A stretch of DNA of 16,212 bases from Opitutales bacterium (GTDB lineage: Bacteria; Verrucomicrobiota; Verrucomicrobiia; Opitutales; UBA9783): positions 1 to 16,212 of the forward strand of contig JAFVCI010000105.1 of assembly GCA_017479315.1 (NCBI GenBank). Reading direction: 5' to 3'. A model generated the notes under the pieces. It had not been told where the DNA came from. It was given only the letters and a program-made list of their open reading frames with translations, and made no database searches. This document shows positions 6,710 through 14,715 of the stretch, piece by piece; the first letter of the stretch is position 1; every line of letters starts with the position of its first letter. A program made the position numbers and the translations under genes.

Positions 6710-8536
6710 ATGCGAAAGAAATTATTTTATGTTGCCTGCTTTTTGTGTGCGGGAGCGCTTGCGGTGCCGACGGTTTTCGGGAAAGAGCCGACAAAAGAGG
6801 AGTTATTGGAAATCATGCGAGAAGCGCATAAGAAGGGTCTTTGGAAGCCGAATGTCACTCTCGCATCTCAAAAAGACAAGGAAAACGACCCTGTTGTGAA
6901 CGCATTTAAAAGAAACAATTTCCTTTGGAATCGGATTGCCACCGGCATTCTCAACACCTGCAGATCCGATAAAATCGTATTCCTCCCGCAACGATACCTT
7001 AAGCAGGTTGGAAAAATTTTATTACAAAAAGACGGGCAAGGACGGATCGGGACGGAAATGTTTTCCAAAGATCCCGTTGTGGAAATTGTGAAGCAAGATG
7101 TTGCGCAATACATGGAACGGTGTTGCCATGACGGGTTCCTGGACAAAGACGAAATTCCAAATTTGGATGCGTTTTTGGTTTTCTTTCATGAGAAATTGTC
7201 GCCTTTTGTCGGTGAAAAAGGCTGTGACTTTACCAAAACGGTCGAAGCCTTCAAAAGCGCCTTGTTGGATTTCGGCAACATTGTTCAAAAGATCCGATCG
7301 GCATTCGAAAAAAAATCCGAAGGCGAACCCGACCTAAAGGTGTTTTTGCCGCTTATGGAAGCGTTTAAAGAGAAGAAAGAATCCCTGTTGCGGTTTGCCG
7401 ATCAACCGCATCCCTTCTACGAACAAACCGCGTTCAACTACAACGATGACATTAAGAATTTTTTAAAACGCATCGAGGCATCGGAATGGATGAAGAAACT
7501 CAATGCCGTACGGCGGACGACGGCGTTTAAAAATTTTAAACCGAGAGATTTTAAAGCGGAAGAGGAAAAAGCAAAGAACAACTTTGGTATCCTTGGGTTG
7601 GATATGAATCGGGTCAAGTATCCGGACCCGTTTAAACATCCAAGGCGCAGAGAACAAGTGGGTGAATTTCTGAAAAAAGAGGTCGAATGTTTTACGGAAG
7701 AAATTCGATCCGCTTACGGATGCATCGGAACAACGGCGGAGAAAAATTTCATCAATGCTTTGGAGTTGCTTTATCCGCTGACGGAGAACGCATGGGAGTG
7801 TGAACGTTTTGATCCAAAACCCGTTATGCAAGCATTTGAGGAAGCCATGCTGAAATGTGATATTGAAGTGTTGATAAACGAAAATAAACCAAGGTCGGAC
7901 AACAATGAACTTCACAAAGGCTTCAAACAGTTAAAAAAAGAAAAAAGCATCGATACGCGTACGGTTGAAAAGGACATTTACGACATTTACATTGTTTGTT
8001 TCGAAAATAACGTCAAAAAATGCTTTTACGCATTGGCAACAGCCTTACTGAATCTTACGAACCATTGGATTTCCTTTATAGAGACCGTTCGTCGGATAGA
8101 AGACGAGGTCCATGAAAATACGGAAAAGGTGTTTGAGGAAACCGTGAAGCAGGTAGCCATCTGGCGTAAAAAACAAGAAGAATATGTACAGACATGCCAA
8201 CTTACGGAAGCCAATTTTTATAAAACGTTTTTCGGCGGGAAGAAGAAGGATTGGCAGGGTAATTTTGTTGCCACCATCGGAAACACAAAACAACCAGAGT
8301 GTTTGGAAATTTTGAAGCAACGCCTGAAGGATTACGGGCTATGGGAACCAATTGTACTGGAAAAGAAAGAAGCTCCGAAAGAACAGAACAGCGAAGAACA
8401 GAATCGTATCATCGAAGATAAAAAGGAACCCGAAACGATACAAAAGGAAACGATACCGCAGGAGGGCACTCAATTGTCGAACGAAAAAGAAGTTGCAAAG
8501 CCAACGCGGACACGTCGCGTTAACAACAACGGATAG
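6710..8536 (+). CDS. Large secreted alpha-helical protein, unknown function
   Basis: The ATG at 6710 is chosen because it opens a good signal peptide: MRKK, then a hydrophobic stretch ending near VFG/KE at residues 23-25. A TTG start 15 codons upstream would bury it. The 608-residue product is Lys/Glu-rich and predicted mostly helical, with many aromatic residues and scattered Cys. It has an acidic/Lys-rich unstructured tail from about 550 ending in TRTRRVNNNG. A short element occurs twice: LLEIMREAHKKGLWKP near residues 32-47 and CLEILKQRLKDYGLWEP near 531-547. It is transcribed divergently from sufC across a 232-base spacer and ends in TAG. I recognise no domain. A surface or exported host-interaction protein is possible but unproven. 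Confidence 0.85.
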   Translation: MRKKLFYVACFLCAGALAVPTVFGKEPTKEELLEIMREAHKKGLWKPNVTLASQKDKENDPVVNAFKRNNFLWNRIATGILNTCRSDKIVFLPQRYLKQVGKILLQKDGQGRIGTEMFSKDPVVEIVKQDVAQYMERCCHDGFLDKDEIPNLDAFLVFFHEKLSPFVGEKGCDFTKTVEAFKSALLDFGNIVQKIRSAFEKKSEGEPDLKVFLPLMEAFKEKKESLLRFADQPHPFYEQTAFNYNDDIKNFLKRIEASEWMKKLNAVRRTTAFKNFKPRDFKAEEEKAKNNFGILGLDMNRVKYPDPFKHPRRREQVGEFLKKEVECFTEEIRSAYGCIGTTAEKNFINALELLYPLTENAWECERFDPKPVMQAFEEAMLKCDIEVLINENKPRSDNNELHKGFKQLKKEKSIDTRTVEKDIYDIYIVCFENNVKKCFYALATALLNLTNHWISFIETVRRIEDEVHENTEKVFEETVKQVAIWRKKQEEYVQTCQLTEANFYKTFFGGKKKDWQGNFVATIGNTKQPECLEILKQRLKDYGLWEPIVLEKKEAPKEQNSEEQNRIIEDKKEPETIQKETIPQEGTQLSNEKEVAKPTRTRRVNNNG

Positions 8537-9071
8537 CAACAACGGCGGCGCGATCGGTTGTCGTAAAGAGCAATCGGGGACATCGCAGAGCACAGGCGGT
8601 TGCCATCCGACGGAGGGAGAACGAGTAATTGCCGACTCTTTGCGGATTATGTTTATGCGGCTTCGTCGATGAAATCGCAAAGCACATTGCAAAAAAGAAC
8701 AGTACTCGCAGTTTTATCGCCTGCCCCCAAACGCACCACATACGGATGTCGTTCAAATATCGACGGACACGGATGACGGAGAACGGAGTAGGAAGCGTCG
8801 TTGCGGGAAGTCCTATAAGGCGCGAACGTTTGCGTAAACGGGGTAAAAAAAGATTGAGGCCGTTCACGGTCGACGGTGTCGGATTACATCCGAAAGCACC
8901 ATCCTTCGAAGTTGACGGCGACAGCGCGATTGAAGGAAAAATACCATCCGAAGCCAGCAACGATGTCGGGCTCCTGCCTTAAACAGGCGGTTCGAACCAG
9001 GCGCAACCCGAATCAATCATCGATATTGCTTGCATATTCCATCAGATTTTACTTGAAGATTTTTAATACTC
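8537..9071. other. 535-bp gap without a supported gene
   Basis: Two open frames cross this gap on opposite strands: plus 8629-8982 (118 codons) and minus 8520-8960 (147 codons). They overlap each other, neither has a Shine-Dalgarno, and the minus one runs into the end of the upstream gene. Neither resembles a protein I know. No tRNA, terminator hairpin or promoter stands out. The composition is not obviously different from coding DNA, so a decayed gene or a lineage-specific gene cannot be excluded. Confidence 0.5.
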
Positions 9072-9740
9072 GTGTTGAATAAAAGCGTGCTCAACCGACT
9101 GAAAAACGCTTTTATCACGGGTCTGCTGGTGCTAATGCCGTTGGGAATCACGTTTTTCGTCGCGCAATTTCTTTTGGAGAAAATCGGAAAACCGGCGAGT
9201 GCGCTGTTTTTTGCGCCGTGGAGCTCTTTCCTTGATATACAGTGGCTGGGATGGATGGCGGAAGTCATTGCGGTGCTGATTGTCGTGTTGCTCATCACGG
9301 CGTTCGGCTGGCTCTCCAACTTCTTCTTCGGGCGCCTGTGTCTTGCGCTGACGGAACGTTTTATCAAGAAAATCCCGTTCATCAGTACCGTCTACAACAC
9401 GGTGAAGCAAATTGCGGACACGATGGGGAAAAACAAAAAAGCCGTTTTCCAAAAGGCGGTTTTGGTACATTTTCCGAGCGAGCATTTGTATTCCGTCGGT
9501 TTTTTGACCAATCGCGCCAACGGCGAAACGCAGGACAAAACCAAAGAAAACGTCTGCAACGTTTTTGTACCGACCACACCCAATCCCACATCGGGGTTTT
9601 TAATCATGGTTCCAGAGGAGAAACTGGTGGTGCTCGATATGTCGGTCGGGGATGCAATTAAGCTGATTATCTCGGGAGGGGCGGTTGTACCGGAGAAACT
9701 TGGGGTTAAAACCGTCGAACCGTTGAAAAGGCTCGATTAG
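9072..9740 (+). CDS. DUF502 family inner-membrane protein
   Basis: The 222-residue protein matches the DUF502 family of small membrane proteins of unknown role, which are widespread in bacteria and also found in plants. Two hydrophobic segments (about 13-35 and 60-87) are followed by the signature IKKIPFISTVYNTVKQI (99-115). The cytosolic domain carries the hallmark VFVPTTPNPTSGFLIMVP (164-181) and then LDMSVGDAIKLIISGGAVVP (188-207). Length and motif order are normal, so the gene looks intact. The start is GTG at 9072 or TTG one codon later; no clear Shine-Dalgarno decides it. It ends in TAG and faces the next gene, on the opposite strand, across 236 bases that contain no recognisable gene or strong terminator. 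Confidence 0.9.
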   Translation: MLNKSVLNRLKNAFITGLLVLMPLGITFFVAQFLLEKIGKPASALFFAPWSSFLDIQWLGWMAEVIAVLIVVLLITAFGWLSNFFFGRLCLALTERFIKKIPFISTVYNTVKQIADTMGKNKKAVFQKAVLVHFPSEHLYSVGFLTNRANGETQDKTKENVCNVFVPTTPNPTSGFLIMVPEEKLVVLDMSVGDAIKLIISGGAVVPEKLGVKTVEPLKRLD

Positions 9741-9976
9741 CGGTTGCGGGGACGTCCGGAACAACACGCGATTTTTGGTGAACCTGCGAGGTTTCGGGTT
9801 CGTTCGGTGAGGCGTGGGTACGTACCAAAGGTATGTTTAAGCCGTTTATCCATTAATAACGAAGGCAAAAACGTTATCGCACCGGAAGCAATCGAAACAC
9901 ACCGTTCATGCCGTTCGCGCATGAAATACGGAGTACCTTTTTTCGCCGCAAAGGGCGAGAGGCCTCATAAAAAAAT

Positions 9977-11449
9977 TCATACGTACTGCCTATATAACGG
10001 AGTTGCTTCATCTGCCGACGGTATATCCCAACCCTCCGTTATCTTAACTTCCTCCAGCATATGTTCCAATCGGTTAAAAACCGAAAAATCCGATTCTTCT
10101 TTGTGAGCATCCAACAAAGACACCAATTTTTCTCTTGTTTTTTTGAAACCTTGGAGCGATTTATCAAACATATCAAGTGTCCTGTCGGTAAGGGTTTGGA
10201 CTTGATCTTCGCCTTCAAGTTCTCGGTTCAGGCATTGCGGCAGATTTTTCAAAAACACGAAACTTTCTTTGGGAATCGGTTTTTCGTTTTTTATTTTTTC
10301 CTTTTGCGCTTTTGCCGCATCGTTCACCAGTACTTTCAGTTGCTTAACGGTATTGTTCTTTCCGCGAACACCCGCCAGTAGCGATTTAAAGTCCGTCCCG
10401 TCGTTGTTTGCAAAAGCATCTTCGATCTCTCCCTTAAGTTGTTCGAAAGCTTTCCATTCGGCATTCTCAACCTTGTCGGTCGTCTCGCCGTCGGTTGCAT
10501 AGTCTGTGTAATAATCGCCCCAATCCATACGTGTGACACCGGAAAAACCGTAATCGCCTTTTGCAAATGCATCGATATGCTCAATCAGCTCATCGCGCTT
10601 CGTATCGATATCGCGACATGCCTGTTTGCAGGCTTCATCGCGCAATTGGTTTTCGAATAATTTTTTAATTTCGTTTTCCAGTTTCTTTGACGGAAGTTTG
10701 CTTTCGTAAGATTGCAATAAAGCCGTAAAGTTCTTTATTTGATCGTTCGTTTTCGAATCAACATTTCCAAATGTACTTTTAAAACGTTCCTTGAGATGCG
10801 TGACACCGAATTTTTCGTCGTTATCGGGTATGTGACCCCGCAAAAATTTTTCCACATCCGCCTTCAGCGATCTGTTCGCATCGTTGTTACCGATTAAAGC
10901 CGTTATTTTCTCCTTTGTGTAGGCATAGCCGCCCGGACGTTTTCCCTTCAATTCGTTGTAAAATGCTTCGCAATCTTTCTTCAAATCCGAATCGATAACG
11001 GTCTTCTTCAGCAGGATCTCGAATTTTCTTATGTCTGTTTTCAGCTGGGCGGATGCCTTCAATTCGCCTTTTTTGCCAATCCAGATCGCACGGATGTTGT
11101 GTTTAATGTTGTCGAAAAGCTGCTTTATTCTGCTCATACTCACTTTCCCCTGCGCGTCATTCCAGGTCACTTTTCTCGCTTTATTCAAATTTTTGATGTC
11201 CGTGAAAATTGTGGAGCGAAGAGTATTAATGGCTTCGGTTTTAAAGATTTCGCTTTCGTTGGACAAAACCGTTCTGCCGTCCGCCGTTTTTCCGGACATC
11301 GTTTCCGCGGAAACTTTATCGGGCTGATGAAGAACGGGAGATGTGAGTGAGTGAGTGAGTGAGTGAGCATATGCCATTTGTTTTAAATAAAAATCGGACA
11401 TAAATTTGAAGATTGTCAAAAAAATCCTACCGCACCCTTTCAAAAACAT
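9977..11449 (-). CDS. Lys/Glu-rich helical protein, possibly phase-variable
   Basis: From ATG 11449 the product is 490 residues; in-frame ATGs at 11398 and 11377 give 473 and 466. A candidate promoter only about 9 bases before 11449 makes a later start likely. The N-terminus contains SLTHSLTS, encoded by six copies of a tetranucleotide that begin a few codons after the 11377 ATG. The rest is mostly helical and charged, with sections such as KLENEIKKLFENQLRDEACK and a DWGDYYTDYATDGE segment near the middle. No convincing signal peptide or known domain is seen. It is reminiscent in composition of the large secreted protein at 6710-8536 but has no clear alignment to it. It ends in TGA. The gene is well supported by its long open frame; its function is unknown. 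Confidence 0.8.
   Translation of the reverse strand: MFLKGCGRIFLTIFKFMSDFYLKQMAYAHSLTHSLTSPVLHQPDKVSAETMSGKTADGRTVLSNESEIFKTEAINTLRSTIFTDIKNLNKARKVTWNDAQGKVSMSRIKQLFDNIKHNIRAIWIGKKGELKASAQLKTDIRKFEILLKKTVIDSDLKKDCEAFYNELKGKRPGGYAYTKEKITALIGNNDANRSLKADVEKFLRGHIPDNDEKFGVTHLKERFKSTFGNVDSKTNDQIKNFTALLQSYESKLPSKKLENEIKKLFENQLRDEACKQACRDIDTKRDELIEHIDAFAKGDYGFSGVTRMDWGDYYTDYATDGETTDKVENAEWKAFEQLKGEIEDAFANNDGTDFKSLLAGVRGKNNTVKQLKVLVNDAAKAQKEKIKNEKPIPKESFVFLKNLPQCLNRELEGEDQVQTLTDRTLDMFDKSLQGFKKTREKLVSLLDAHKEESDFSVFNRLEHMLEEVKITEGWDIPSADEATPLYRQYV
11343..11367. repeat. Tetranucleotide repeat (GTGA)6 within the 5' end of a gene
   Basis: Six perfect GTGA units plus one extra G occupy 11343-11367. On the minus strand they read TCAC repeats within the coding region, directly after the ATGs at 11377 and 11370. 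Four is not a multiple of three, so gain or loss of one unit shifts the reading frame of the whole downstream gene. This is the layout of simple-sequence contingency loci in host-associated bacteria. Confidence 0.97.
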
Positions 11450-11464
11450 CGTCCATTGCCGATC

Positions 11465-11493
11465 ATTATCCGCTTAGGTGCGAAATCTGTTGA
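11465..11493 (-). promoter_or_regulatory. Possible promoter of the repeat-containing gene
   Basis: On the minus strand, -35 TCAACA (11488-11493, 4 of 6) and -10 GATAAT (11465-11470, 5 of 6) are separated by 17 bases. Transcription would start near 11458, leaving only about 9 bases before the ATG at 11449 and about 80 before the ATG at 11377. Its -35 overlaps that of the divergent mscS promoter. Confidence 0.35.
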
Positions 11494-11518
11494 TTATTTT
11501 CCGTCAAAATTGTATTAT
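11490..11518 (+). promoter_or_regulatory. Sigma-70-like promoter of mscS and the DHH gene
   Basis: The -35 box TTGATT (11490-11495, 4 of 6) and the -10 box TATTAT (11513-11518, 5 of 6) are 17 bases apart, the optimal spacing. The ATG of the channel gene follows about 27 bases after the expected start of transcription. The promoter should serve both mscS and the overlapping DHH gene. Confidence 0.55.
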
Positions 11519-11551
11519 TTTTAATGTAAGCGGCGGATATCTGTCTTTTGT

Positions 11552-12265
11552 ATGAAACATTATTTTTACGCCGAAGGCGGTTGCGGCTGGCTTGAATTGC
11601 TGATTTGTATTCCGATTTTTGTCGGCATCCATTTTCTCATTTTAAAGGGACTTCGCGTGCTTCAGAAGCGTCTGCAAACATCCGCCTTTGCCTTCGTAGG
11701 ATCGCTTTTTCACAAAATACGCTTCAAAATTTACGCCCTGTGGTGCTACTTGTTGATTTGGATGTGTGCCCGCGCGATCGGGCTTTCTCCGTTAGTAACC
11801 ATCAGTCAGGCACTCGGCGCGTTCCTCTTTTGTCTGCTGTTGGGAGAGGGTTTATTGTTGGTCGGTTGTCTCGGTTGCCGACGGCTTTTGGCGGAAGCCC
11901 CGCAGTATGCAACGCTTTTACACCCATGGGTACAGGGAATTTTCGGGTTTATCGGCATTTTGACCGCCGCCAACAATCTGGGTTATTCCATCGGCAGTCT
12001 GATAACGGCACTCGGTATCGGCGGCACGGCGCTAGCATTTGCCGCGCAGAAAACGCTCGCCGAACTGTGGGCGGCGCTGTCGCTTTTGCTCGATAAACCT
12101 TTTAAAAAAGGCGATCACATCACGATTAAAGGTAACATCTCGGGCGAAGTTGTCTCCCTCGGTCTGCGTTCAACACGCATCCGTACAAAAGAAGGTTCGT
12201 TGACGATTATTCCCAACAGCGTGATGGTGGCGGAGTGCATCGAAAACAAAGGTTCTCATTCTTGA
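11552..12265 (+). CDS. Short MscS-family mechanosensitive channel
   Basis: MscS-type channels release solutes from the cytoplasm on hypo-osmotic shock. The 237-residue protein has hydrophobic helices at about 14-32, 62-82 and 86-110, then the pore-lining helix and its continuation, IGSLITALGIGGTALAFAAQ (about 149-168). The beta domain follows: LLLDKPFKKGDHITIKGNIS, GEVVSLGLRSTRIRTKEGSL and IIPNSVM, all typical of MscS. The protein then ends within about 14 residues, so the C-terminal alpha/beta vestibule domain of about 100 residues found in E. coli MscS is absent. Its TGA overlaps the ATG of the next gene by one base (TGATG), implying translational coupling, so the short form may be a natural end and not a break. 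Family confidence is high; channel function in this form is uncertain. Confidence 0.9.
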   Translation: MKHYFYAEGGCGWLELLICIPIFVGIHFLILKGLRVLQKRLQTSAFAFVGSLFHKIRFKIYALWCYLLIWMCARAIGLSPLVTISQALGAFLFCLLLGEGLLLVGCLGCRRLLAEAPQYATLLHPWVQGIFGFIGILTAANNLGYSIGSLITALGIGGTALAFAAQKTLAELWAALSLLLDKPFKKGDHITIKGNISGEVVSLGLRSTRIRTKEGSLTIIPNSVMVAECIENKGSHS

Positions 12266-13323
12266 TGGAAACCGTCGCCGATAATCCACTTCCGCACGAG
12301 CCGCCTTTATCGGATGCTCCGTGCAATCCCGTACATTTAACCAAGCGATCTTCGGTAGCTTTCGCTGATAATGTGCTTTCGAAGGTTTTGCCTTCACTGA
12401 ATGACGGTCGACCGATTTATATTGTCACGCACGAACGTCCCGACGGGGATGCAATCGGAAGTCAGACGGCATTAACGCGTTACCTTCGCAACCTTCATCT
12501 GCCGGCATTTGCGCTGTGTACGGATAAAATTTCCGAAACCCTCCGATCGTTTTTGGATAACGTTCCCCAATGCCCGCTGTCGGAATGCAACTTAGAAGCG
12601 CATCGAATTGCCGTCGACGCAGGCGATGCGTCGCGCGTCGCCGAAGCACTTCGCGGGTGTTCCTTTGAACTTGTCATCGACCATCACCCCGAAACGGAGG
12701 CGGGAACAACTTTCGGTACCTGTCGTTGCATTCAACCGCACCAAAGTTCCGCCTGTGAAGTTCTCACGGATCTATTGGAAGCACACGGATATTTGTTTGA
12801 CGATCCGGTTATCAACGATGCTTTATACCTTGGGCTCATCAGCGATACGGGAAAATTTTGAAACACCAATACCAACGCCGAAACGTTTCGGCACGCCGAA
12901 CGCCTCGCCCGCGCCGGCGTTCGTCCGCATCACATCGTACAGCGTTTATACAAGAGCCAAACGTTGCAACAATTGCGGTTGTATGAAATTTTTCTCAACC
13001 GCGTTCGCCTGTACGCCGATGGTGCAATCGTATTTTCAACGTTAATGGCGTCGGATTACGAAGCAACGCACACAAACCGAACGAACACGGAGGGTTTCGT
13101 GAACCGTCTGTTATTGTTAAAAACCGCCAAAATCGCGGCATTTATCGAAAAAACAACCGCCCTTGTGAAAGTCAGCCTGCGTTCCGTCGATACGACTTAT
13201 CCAATGAACACCGTCGCTCGACAATGGAACGGCGGTGGACACGTGTGCGCGGCGGGATTTAAATGCGAACCAAGCGCTTTTTCGGAGGAAGCATTGGTGG
13301 AGTTACTGAGGGAGGTTGTTTGA
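12265..13323 (+). pseudogene. nrnA: NrnA-like DHH/DHHA1 phosphoesterase with an in-frame TGA
   Basis: The family degrades short oligoribonucleotides or dephosphorylates pAp in the cytosol. Motif I VTHERPDGDAIGS holds the metal ligands His56, Asp60 and Asp62. IAVDAGDAS is motif II. VIDHHPETE contains the DHH triad (139-141). LGLISDTGKF supplies Asp194. Codon 199 (12859-12861) is TGA. The same frame continues with NTNTNAETFRHAERLARAGV, then the DHHA1 domain with its substrate-binding signature WNGGGHVCAAGF (GGGH at 323-326), ending at TGA 13323. Without the stop the protein would be about 352 residues, a normal length. Family members usually have a residue such as Arg at this point, so a CGA to TGA change is a simple explanation. 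A truncated product would lack DHHA1 and should be inactive. A sequencing error or read-through are alternatives. Confidence 0.86.
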
Positions 13324-13335
13324 AGGATGATAAGA

Positions 13336-13364
13336 TTTAAGCACACAGGTTTTTCGTCTATAAT
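13336..13364 (+). promoter_or_regulatory. Promoter of the beta-solenoid-like gene
   Basis: A perfect -10 box TATAAT lies at 13359-13364. The best -35 at 17 bases spacing is TTTAAG (13336-13341), only 3 of 6. A purine-rich ribosome binding site, AAGGGAG (13436-13442), sits 10 bases before the ATG at 13453. This is the clearest Shine-Dalgarno in the window. Confidence 0.45.
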
Positions 13365-13452
13365 CATTTTTCAAACGCATACCGTTGCCCGTTTCAGTCT
13401 TCCCTTTCTCTCAAACAACACCTATCATTGGAGATAAGGGAGTTTTTAAACC

Positions 13453-14607
13453 ATGAAGGTATTCAACTTTGTAAAATTCATCGCTTTATCGGTTGTCGCA
13501 TTGCATACGTATTTACTTGCGGACACATACAAACTTGAGGTTAAAAAAGACAAACAAACGGTGAAGTTTTGCGTGCATAACCTTACCTATAAATACACGG
13601 ATTGGTTTTCCGTAAAAAGAGTCGGCGGTTCGTATGAAAGCGGTGACAGTTCGATTTGCGGTTGCATTCGCGATATGAAAATCGGTATGGGAGTTGAATT
13701 TAACTTCGGAGGTTTTCGGGTAAAGTTTGATGATAAAAACAATCAACTGAATCTGCGTGACGGCAGTTTTGCGGATACGTTGTTGCTTGAGAAAATCGAT
13801 TGTCCGGTCGTCGTGGCAAGCGGGACCGCCCTGCAGATCGGTACGCTCGTTACAGGAAGAACGTCTTTCAAAAATGAAGGCGTATTGGAAGCCTCTATTG
13901 CGATTTTACAGAACCGTTCGACCGTCGAAAACAGAGGAAAATTTCATGCGCGCAATTTGTTCCTTCACGGTACGGATATTCAAAATTACGACATGGTTAT
14001 GTACGATGATACCTTTAAAGCCGTCGACGGCAAAATCATCCCGAAAGCCGCCAATTCCGATTTTCCCGAGAAAAAAGGTTTCATTCAAGCGGGAGTACCG
14101 TCAGGCAATACGCGGGCTTTACCGCTTCACAAAACATACCACGGGAAGACGGTTGTTGATAAAGGCCGGTTGCAACTTAAGGAACTGACGGACGGAAGCT
14201 TTAATGTTCGCAACATTTGGGGACAACCGTTGAACTATACCGCGGTTTTGATCGGTCACCTCGATGCCTGTGGCGGTATCGGTGCCGGTTCCGATGTTAC
14301 GCTGAATTTTTATCCCGGTTCCCGCTTTATCGCAAACGCCCCCGTGGTTATCGGATCCGGCGTAACGCTGAACCTCGGTTACTCGGACAATTCTTCGTGG
14401 GACGATTGTTCCTTTAAAAACAACACCATAAACATCAAATCGGGTTCCGTGTCGCTCCTTAATAACCCGAAAGGCGGTTCAAAAGACGGCATATGGCTCT
14501 CGCCGTTTAACGGATCGACACCTCTGTTTCCCGATTTCGACACCGTCAGAACCTATCAAGCGCGCGAAACCGAAGAAATAACCCTATATATTATTTACGG
14601 TACATAG
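13453..14607 (+). CDS. Secreted beta-solenoid-like protein, unknown function
   Basis: The 384-residue protein begins with a signal peptide, MKVFNFVKFIALSVVALHTY, cleaved near LLA/DT. The start is supported by a good Shine-Dalgarno and an upstream TATAAT. The mature N-terminus DTYKLEVKKDKQTVKFCV recalls the openings of the three small secreted proteins in the SUF cluster (Asp-x-aromatic-x-hydrophobic). From about residue 110 to 180 short hydrophobic/Asn/Gly runs alternate (GTALQIGTLVTGRTSFKNEG, STVENRGKFHARNLFLHG). Later come GIGAGSDVTLNFYPGSRFI and VVIGSGVTLNLGY. This is the texture of a right-handed beta-helix, as in adhesins and autotransporter passengers. No membrane anchor or beta-barrel domain follows. 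It ends in TAG and stands alone between the DHH gene and prfB. The secreted nature is well supported; the fold is inferred. Confidence 0.82.
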   Translation: MKVFNFVKFIALSVVALHTYLLADTYKLEVKKDKQTVKFCVHNLTYKYTDWFSVKRVGGSYESGDSSICGCIRDMKIGMGVEFNFGGFRVKFDDKNNQLNLRDGSFADTLLLEKIDCPVVVASGTALQIGTLVTGRTSFKNEGVLEASIAILQNRSTVENRGKFHARNLFLHGTDIQNYDMVMYDDTFKAVDGKIIPKAANSDFPEKKGFIQAGVPSGNTRALPLHKTYHGKTVVDKGRLQLKELTDGSFNVRNIWGQPLNYTAVLIGHLDACGGIGAGSDVTLNFYPGSRFIANAPVVIGSGVTLNLGYSDNSSWDDCSFKNNTINIKSGSVSLLNNPKGGSKDGIWLSPFNGSTPLFPDFDTVRTYQARETEEITLYIIYGT

Positions 14608-14715
14608 CTAAAGCCTCAGAAAAAAAACGATCGACCGAAAATACGTGTTATCGAAGAAAGTCGGAATCTGAAACAACGGACAAAGTTGAAAGAAAGGGAG
14701 ACGGTTTTTGCTTAT

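Noticed and set aside
8520..8960. Minus-strand 147-codon frame in the gap after the large secreted gene
   Set aside because: Its codons look moderately protein-like, but it has no ribosome binding site, no recognisable family and it overlaps both the upstream gene and an opposite frame. Left as unresolved.
8989..8998. tRNA T-loop-like GGTTCGAACC
   Set aside because: The flanking bases do not form a T-arm stem, and no acceptor or anticodon arms are present.
9744..10106. Plus-strand 120-codon frame after DUF502
   Set aside because: It runs antisense into the end of the charged-helix gene, has no ribosome binding site and resembles no family.
2513..13323. Reassignment of TAG or TGA to a sense codon
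   Set aside because: sufT, DUF502 and the large secreted gene end at TAG; sufD, mscS and the charged-helix gene end at TGA at sensible positions. RF2 retains SPF and GGQ. Only two internal stops are seen.
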